Assembly: GCA_017454855.1 (NCBI GenBank)
Contig: JAFTCE010000001.1
Coordinates: forward strand, 1-35,409
Source: Desulfovibrio sp.
GTDB taxonomy: Bacteria > Desulfobacterota > Desulfovibrionia > Desulfovibrionales > Desulfovibrionaceae
Direction: 5' to 3'
DNA: 35,409 nucleotides
Under the pieces are notes generated by a model. The model had not been told where the DNA came from. It saw only the letters and a list, made by a program, of their open reading frames with translations, and ran no database searches. Numbering within the stretch: the first letter of the stretch is position 1; each line of letters begins with the position of its first letter. Made by a program: the position numbers and the translations under genes. This document shows, one piece after another, positions 30,710-35,409 of this stretch.

Positions 30710-31789
30710 CTACAGGCACGTCTGCACGGCGTTGAGCAACCAGCCGGCAAGGGTGAACATCACCAAGAGCATGGCGATGAACATGGCCATGAGCTTCCAG
30801 GTCATGACTTGCTTGAGCATCATGAATTCTGGCAGGCTGACTGCCACGGAACTCATGCAGAAGGCCATGCTCGTGCCCATGGGCAAGCCCTTGGCCAAGA
30901 GGCTTTCCATGACAGGCACAATGCCCGTTGCGTTTGTGTACAGGGGGATGCCAGCGCCCACAGCGCAGGGCACGGTCCACCACTGTCCGGCGCCGAGGTG
31001 TTCTGCAAACCAGTGCTGCGGCACATAGCCATGCAGTCCTGCGCCTATGCCCACACCCAAGACCACCCAGAGCCAGACTTTGCGGAAAATGTTCTTTACT
31101 TCCGCCGCTGCGAAGGCATGGCGCTGCGCAAGAGTGATCTTCTGCTCTTGGGAAGTCTGTAGGGGCCGCAGTGTCAGCTGCGGCTTTTGCAGCATGGGCT
31201 GAAGCCAGCGCTCTGCCCGCACAGTATCCATAATGATGCCGCCGACAATGCCAGAAAGCAGGCCAATGGCAATGTAGATAAGGGCAAACTTCCATCCTAG
31301 CAGTCCCCAAAGCAGGATAACGGCAACTTCATTGATGATGGGCGAGGTGATCAGAAAAGCCATAGTTATGCCAAGGGGAATGCGGGCGCTGATGAAGCCC
31401 AGGAAAAGCGGTATGCTGGAACAGGAGCAAAAGGGCGAAATAGCACCCAATGCGGCAGCCAGGACATAGGCAAGGCATCTGGCCCTGCTGGTAAGGTATT
31501 TTCTGATGCGGTCGGCGTTCAGACCAGCGCGTAGCCAGGAAATGCTATAGACCATAAGCACGAGCAACAGTAGGATTTTGGGCGCGTCGTAGAAGAAAAA
31601 GGCAGCGGCATCGCCCAGGCGTGATCCTTGTTCCAGACCAAGGAGGGTATGCGCCGTCCATTGTGAAAAAGGGACAAGCAGGGCGTATGCCGCGAACCAT
31701 GCGGCAAGGAACGTCACGAGCAACATGGCCTGCCGTAGAGTGATGCCGGTTTCCGGACGCCCGTGCGAAGTGTTGCATGAGCAGGACAT
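30710..31789 (-). CDS. Permease of the ArsP/DUF318 type
   Basis: The 359-residue membrane protein has about 8-10 helices and the family's cysteine motif, SPFCSCSSIPLFLGFISARIP (Cys121, Cys123), followed by AFLITSPIINEVAVILL. The second half has GAGIPLYTNATGIVPVMESL. The N-terminus carries an extra cysteine pair (MSCSC). Such permeases export organoarsenicals or other thiol-reactive metal species; the substrate is not known here. ATG 31789 has AGGAG at 6 nt; the frame-extended start at 31900 adds an implausible stretch. It lies behind arsR in the same direction. Confidence 0.85.
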   Translation of the reverse strand: MSCSCNTSHGRPETGITLRQAMLLVTFLAAWFAAYALLVPFSQWTAHTLLGLEQGSRLGDAAAFFFYDAPKILLLLVLMVYSISWLRAGLNADRIRKYLTSRARCLAYVLAAALGAISPFCSCSSIPLFLGFISARIPLGITMAFLITSPIINEVAVILLWGLLGWKFALIYIAIGLLSGIVGGIIMDTVRAERWLQPMLQKPQLTLRPLQTSQEQKITLAQRHAFAAAEVKNIFRKVWLWVVLGVGIGAGLHGYVPQHWFAEHLGAGQWWTVPCAVGAGIPLYTNATGIVPVMESLLAKGLPMGTSMAFCMSSVAVSLPEFMMLKQVMTWKLMAMFIAMLLVMFTLAGWLLNAVQTCL

Positions 31790-31815
31790 AGGGACTCCTT
31801 TGGGATATTGTTTTA

Positions 31816-31831
31816 TTGGCAAAATAGCCAA
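31816..31831 (-). promoter_or_regulatory. Operator-like inverted repeat in the permease leader
   Basis: TTGGC-AAAATA-GCCAA is a perfect inverted repeat 27 nt before the permease ATG. On the plus strand the flanking TATTGGCAAAATAGCCAAAT resembles the sequence over the arsR promoter (TATTTGGTAAATAAGCAAAA), so one regulator may bind both. Confidence 0.5.
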
Positions 31832-31922
31832 ATATGCTGTAAAAAAAATTTTCCTGCCCACAGGCCATGAATGCGTGTGGAGAGTGTCGAAATATCTCAT
31901 TGAGGCGGCGAATGTCCTGGCC

Positions 31923-32252
31923 TCATGGACAGTTTTGTATCATGGAGCATTCCTGAAGAACGCGGCACTTGATCATTTCCGAAGAGCAGGCCAAAAAGCT
32001 GTCCAGGCAGCAAAGGGCAATCCTGTAGTAGATGCTTGTGCCGCGCTTTTCTGAGCTGACAACGCCTGCTTCGCGCAGTAGGGACAAGTGCTTTGAAACC
32101 GTGGACATGTCCAAGCCGGTCAGGGATTGCAGCTCGCAGACGCATTTTTCCCCGGATCGCAGGGCATCGACCATGAGCAGCCTGGCGGGATGTCCCAGGG
32201 CCTTGAAAATTTTGGCCTGCGCTTCAATATATTTTCGGTAAGAGTTGTCCAT
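31923..32252 (-). CDS. ArsR/SmtB-family metal-sensing repressor
   Basis: The 109-residue winged-helix protein has the family layout: ALGHPARLLMVDAL, the metal-site-like CVCEL (Cys37, Cys39), the recognition helix STVSKHLSLLREAGVV and the wing EKRGTSIYYRI. A further cysteine-rich C-terminal segment has Cys81, Cys82, Cys89, Cys96, Cys102 and Cys108. Binding of arsenite or another metal by Cys37/39 would release it from DNA. No Shine-Dalgarno sequence is evident. It lies 133 nt before the permease gene, the likely target. Confidence 0.9.
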   Translation of the reverse strand: MDNSYRKYIEAQAKIFKALGHPARLLMVDALRSGEKCVCELQSLTGLDMSTVSKHLSLLREAGVVSSEKRGTSIYYRIALCCLDSFLACSSEMIKCRVLQECSMIQNCP

Positions 32253-32268
32253 GTTTTTTTATACTTTG

Positions 32269-32304
32269 TTATTTGGTAAATAAGCAAAATATATGTTTTG
32301 TCAA
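32269..32304 (-). promoter_or_regulatory. arsR promoter with overlapping palindrome
   Basis: On the minus strand TTGACA (32299-32304) and TATTTA (32277-32282) are 16 nt apart. The -10 lies inside the inverted repeat TTATTT-GGT-AAATAA (32269-32283), an AT-rich palindrome of the kind bound by ArsR/SmtB proteins. This supports autoregulation. Confidence 0.65.
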
Positions 32305-32370
32305 GAGGCATTTCGGGGGTGCTGGGGGATGCCGGTGATTTGTGAAATAACGATGTCTCGCGAAGGTGTA

Positions 32371-35300
32371 TCAAGTTCCGCTGGCAAGGTCGGCATTATT
32401 TTCCACGAAATTTTCGACCTGTTCCATAACCTTGCGGAATGCTTCTGGGCTGTATTGTGGTGGATAGCCGTTTTTGACGAGACAGACCTTGATGTCAAAT
32501 TTGAGCTGATCGCGGACGATTTGGTTGTTGAGCCAGTCGGCCAAGGAAGATTTTTCGTCGATGATGCCCTTGATTTTCTTGGCCAATTCCTTGCATTTTG
32601 TATTTGTCAGCACACCCTCAACCACTTCATCCGTGCCGTATTCGAAGTTGCATTGTTCCCGCAAGGCCATCAAAATGTCGTAAAAGGCCTTTTCTGCAAA
32701 GGTCAATCCCAGTTTGCGGAAGCTCTCGCGATCGGCCTGCATGTCTCGCAGAATCTGCAATGCCTGATCCGTGGCCTGCCTGATCAGGAGTTCAGCGGCG
32801 TCCTCCTGGGTCTTCCCCGCTTCTTCCACGCTCAGTTGACTGCGTCTGGCGTGATATTGCTTAATGGTATCCTCCAACATCTCCTGATATTTTCTTGCGG
32901 CCACCTGATTGGTCTTGCCGTATTCCTTGATCTGCTGCCGCAGCATTTTGAGGAGCAGTTCCAACCTGGAAGCCGGCAGCGGCACATCCGTCAGGCTTTC
33001 GACATATTCGGGGCTGAAAATATCTTCTTCTTCGCCGACGCCGAGAACGCTTTCTACCCTGTTGTACTTCAGGGCCTCCTCCACCATGCTGGCCACTTGG
33101 CGATTCATACTTTCCGCATCCGCATGGCCGGAGCCGCTCATCTTGCGCACAAAGCCGCCAATGGCCATGAAGCATTGGGCCAGAGCGGATTCCTCTTCCC
33201 CAAGTTCTCCCGATGGCTGGCAGATGTCGTATGCCCCCCGCATTCTTTTGACGCTTTCCAGAAAATACGTCTTGAAAGACACCTTACTGACGGCCTTGCC
33301 CTTTTGCGACTGCAATTCCTGCGTGGAGGCAAAGACGTATTCGGCTGCCCTTGCCAGGAGCGTGTAGCGTTCCACAGGATTCCCGTTGGGGTTCAGGAAG
33401 GGGGACAGGTCATAGCCCTTGAATAAATCCTTGAGTACGGTCAGTTCTTCCCGAAACACCTTGGTAGCCCGGGCCACATCGTCAGCCGTAGGGGCCACGG
33501 AATTCTCCCCGCCGTATATCTTGAGGGCTTCGCGCAAGTTGTCGCGAATGCCGATGTAATCGACGATCAAACCGCAAATCTTGCCAGGATATTTTCTGTT
33601 GACGCGGCTGATGGTCTGGATCAGTCCGTGTTTTTTTAAGGGCTTGTCATTGTACAGATAGGTGAGGCTGGGCACGTCAAAGCCCGTGATCCACATGTCT
33701 ACCACAATGACAATGCGCAGGTTGGACGCATCCTGCTTGAAGGCTGCGTCCAGATCGTCGGAACGTGCATTGTTTTTCACGCCGCCGAGATAGTCGTACA
33801 TTTCCTTGGGGTCATTGCTGCCCACGCTGGCAACCATGGCCATGAAGGGCATGGGCTTCAATTCCTGCAGCTTTGCCGCACCAACGCTCTGGCCTTCCGG
33901 CGTTTTCTTCGCCTCAAACCATTCTGGATATTTTTCCTGGAATATTTGCAGCAGGTTGAAGGCGATAGGTCGGCTGGAACAGACGATCATGGCCTTTTGC
34001 ACGCGCTGTGGGTCATTGGCGCAGGCATTAACATAGTGGTCGTGTATGTCCACAGCCAAACGCTCCAAACGGGACGGCTCGCCCAGAATGACCTCCATGG
34101 AACTCATGGCCTTTTTGCTCGCCGCGATGTCTTCTGCTGTGGCCCCGTCCTCCGCACATTGACCGTAATATGCCTCAATCTCTTTGACTTTGTCCTCATC
34201 TAGCAAAACCCTGGCAATGCGCGGATGGTATTTGATGGACACGGTCAGGCCGTCGGCAACAGCCTGATCCATAGTGTAGCGGTCTATTTCCTCGCCGAAT
34301 GTCTGGTAGGTTTCCGCAATGGGTGTGCCGGTGAAGCCCACGAACGTAGCGTGCGGAAATGCCTCTTTTAAGACTTTCGCGTAGGGGCGGGAGAGCATGG
34401 CTCGCATGTTTTCGTTTGTGTCCTTGCTGAACTGGATTTTTTTGGAATGATCCAGCTGCGTCCTGTGCGCTTCGTCGGAAAAACATACGATGTTGGCCCG
34501 ATCATTGATCAGTCCCAGAGCGTCATTTTCGCGGTCACAAAATTTTTGAATAGTGCAGATGTAAAAGCCGCCGCTCTTGCGCAGGCCCAGCTCCTGCCGC
34601 AAATGGTTGCGGCTCTGTACGATGGACACGTCACCGAGGTTCAGAAACTCCTTGCTCTTGGTGAATAGCTTTGCTCCCTGCTTCTGGAGATCCTCACGGT
34701 CTACGATGAGGACAAGTGTGGGCGAACCCATTTCCGGCACGTCGGAGCAGCGCAGGGCTAACTGACGGGCCAGGAAAGCCATGGTGTAGGTTTTGCCGCA
34801 GCCAGTGGCGCCGAAATACGTCCCACCCTTGCCGTCCTTGCGATCGCGTATGGAACGTGCGATGCTCCGTTTCAGACGTCGTGCGGCGAAAAACTGCGGG
34901 TAGCGGCAGACAATTTCCATTTTTTTGTGGTCGTAAACGCTGTCCTGGAAATAGATGTAGTCCCGGAAAATTTCCAGAAACCGTGCTGGACTGTACACGC
35001 CCTTGATCATGCACTGCGTTTCCTCAAAAGGCGTGGTTGAGACCTTGTCTGCATCGTGGACGCGACGCCAGGCGTAGAAATGCTCATATGGCGTGACTAC
35101 CGTGCCCAGCCTGGTCTTGACGCCGTCCGAAATGCAGGCCAGAGGGCAATAGTGCAGCAAGTGTGGAATGTCGCGCCAGTAGCGGATTGTGATCTGCTCC
35201 CAGGCGTCGTGAATGCTTGCTTGGGCGTCCGCCGGGTTTTTCAGTTCAATCACGCACAGCGGCATGCCATTGACGTAGAGCATGACATCGGGCCGTCGGG

Positions 35301-35409
35301 TCGCCGTCTGCCCGTTGTTGATATATTCCACAGTAAGCTGGTTGACGACGCGGAAGATATTGTTGCCAGGATGGTCAAAATCGATCAACGCCACCATGCG
35401 CGGACTGCC
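32371..35409 (-). CDS. hsdR: Type I restriction-modification system R subunit (5' end beyond window)
   Basis: At least 1012 residues, starting outside the window: the frame is open to the edge, and M at 35397 is just the first methionine inside. Counting from it, the PD-ExK nuclease site lies in RRPDVMLYVNGMPLCVIELK (Asp37, Glu51, Lys53). The translocase motor has Walker A GATGCGKT (196-203), DEAH (308-311) and FVGFTGTPI (352-360), and the helicase C-terminal part has SRVNRKYPGKICGLIVDYIG. The C-terminal helical region after about 800 contacts the methylase core. HsdR cuts unmodified DNA with HsdM and HsdS, which are not in this window and should lie to the right. No stop or frameshift is seen. 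Confidence 0.94.
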   Translation of the reverse strand, partial: GSPRMVALIDFDHPGNNIFRVVNQLTVEYINNGQTATRRPDVMLYVNGMPLCVIELKNPADAQASIHDAWEQITIRYWRDIPHLLHYCPLACISDGVKTRLGTVVTPYEHFYAWRRVHDADKVSTTPFEETQCMIKGVYSPARFLEIFRDYIYFQDSVYDHKKMEIVCRYPQFFAARRLKRSIARSIRDRKDGKGGTYFGATGCGKTYTMAFLARQLALRCSDVPEMGSPTLVLIVDREDLQKQGAKLFTKSKEFLNLGDVSIVQSRNHLRQELGLRKSGGFYICTIQKFCDRENDALGLINDRANIVCFSDEAHRTQLDHSKKIQFSKDTNENMRAMLSRPYAKVLKEAFPHATFVGFTGTPIAETYQTFGEEIDRYTMDQAVADGLTVSIKYHPRIARVLLDEDKVKEIEAYYGQCAEDGATAEDIAASKKAMSSMEVILGEPSRLERLAVDIHDHYVNACANDPQRVQKAMIVCSSRPIAFNLLQIFQEKYPEWFEAKKTPEGQSVGAAKLQELKPMPFMAMVASVGSNDPKEMYDYLGGVKNNARSDDLDAAFKQDASNLRIVIVVDMWITGFDVPSLTYLYNDKPLKKHGLIQTISRVNRKYPGKICGLIVDYIGIRDNLREALKIYGGENSVAPTADDVARATKVFREELTVLKDLFKGYDLSPFLNPNGNPVERYTLLARAAEYVFASTQELQSQKGKAVSKVSFKTYFLESVKRMRGAYDICQPSGELGEEESALAQCFMAIGGFVRKMSGSGHADAESMNRQVASMVEEALKYNRVESVLGVGEEEDIFSPEYVESLTDVPLPASRLELLLKMLRQQIKEYGKTNQVAARKYQEMLEDTIKQYHARRSQLSVEEAGKTQEDAAELLIRQATDQALQILRDMQADRESFRKLGLTFAEKAFYDILMALREQCNFEYGTDEVVEGVLTNTKCKELAKKIKGIIDEKSSLADWLNNQIVRDQLKFDIKVCLVKNGYPPQYSPEAFRKVMEQVENFVENNADLASGT

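Noticed and set aside
32293-33426. Long plus-strand open frame (377 codons) opposite the restriction subunit gene
   Set aside because: It is antisense to well-conserved HsdR coding sequence, has no recognisable domain or start signal, and spans the hsdR-arsR gap.

Overview
This window reads as a chromosomal segment of a sulfate-reducing deltaproteobacterium of the Desulfovibrionaceae type. That placement is inferred from gene content and order: a siroheme-synthase/HemX/HemA/TilS block, paired MinD-like ATPases that carry ferredoxin clusters next to NifX-like proteins, a flgE-flgD-fliK hook block with a sigma-54 promoter, and RNase J. No 16S gene is present, so the species cannot be fixed.

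Layout. (1) 1-7.7 kb, minus strand: an apparent operon STAS protein - FapA-like protein - CgeB-like glycosyltransferase - family 9 glycosyltransferase, followed by the hook genes fliK, flgD and the start of flgE. (2) 7.8-10.4 kb: tatA and a tandem-ACT protein on the plus strand, converging with an RNase J gene across a GC-rich hairpin. (3) 10.9-16.6 kb, plus strand: a complete Tol-Pal cluster (tolQ, tolR, tolA, an extra protein with two TolA/TonB C-terminal-like domains, tolB, pal), closed by a strong terminator. (4) 16.8-18.6 kb: a D-2-hydroxyacid dehydrogenase and an amidohydrolase. (5) 18.6-23.3 kb: the 4.5S SRP RNA with promoter and terminator, a tightly packed block for precorrin-2/siroheme, HemX-like membrane protein, glutamyl-tRNA reductase, a small unknown protein and TilS, then a CAU-anticodon tRNA with its own promoter. 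(6) 23.4-25.7 kb: a probable IS200/IS605 end remnant, argD on the minus strand and an orphan lipoprotein. (7) 25.8-30.7 kb, minus strand: a six-gene operon of a DUF134-NifX fusion, two [4Fe-4S]-carrying MinD-type ATPases, a small NifX/orange-protein-like protein, a degenerate receiver domain and a cation diffusion facilitator with three C-terminal repeats. (8) 30.7-32.3 kb: a cysteine-bearing ArsP-type permease and an ArsR repressor with operator-like palindromes. (9) 32.4 kb to the edge: a type I restriction R subunit, cut by the window end.

The least explained signal is a family of dispersed hairpin elements with four copies here (about 7.8, 12.1, 16.7 and 24.85 kb). Their right arm is an ungapped 32-nt unit with a GTCGGC/GCCGAC stem and a GTGGATTGAAAC-type end, which resembles the 3' half of type I-C CRISPR repeats. 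The copies are single rather than arrayed. Three of the four lie just upstream of a start codon in the gene's own orientation, and one touches the tolA ATG. Other points worth a second look are the dual TolA-C-domain protein, the metallocluster operon with an operator at its promoter, and the CAU tRNA with TilS-type identity pairs next to tilS.
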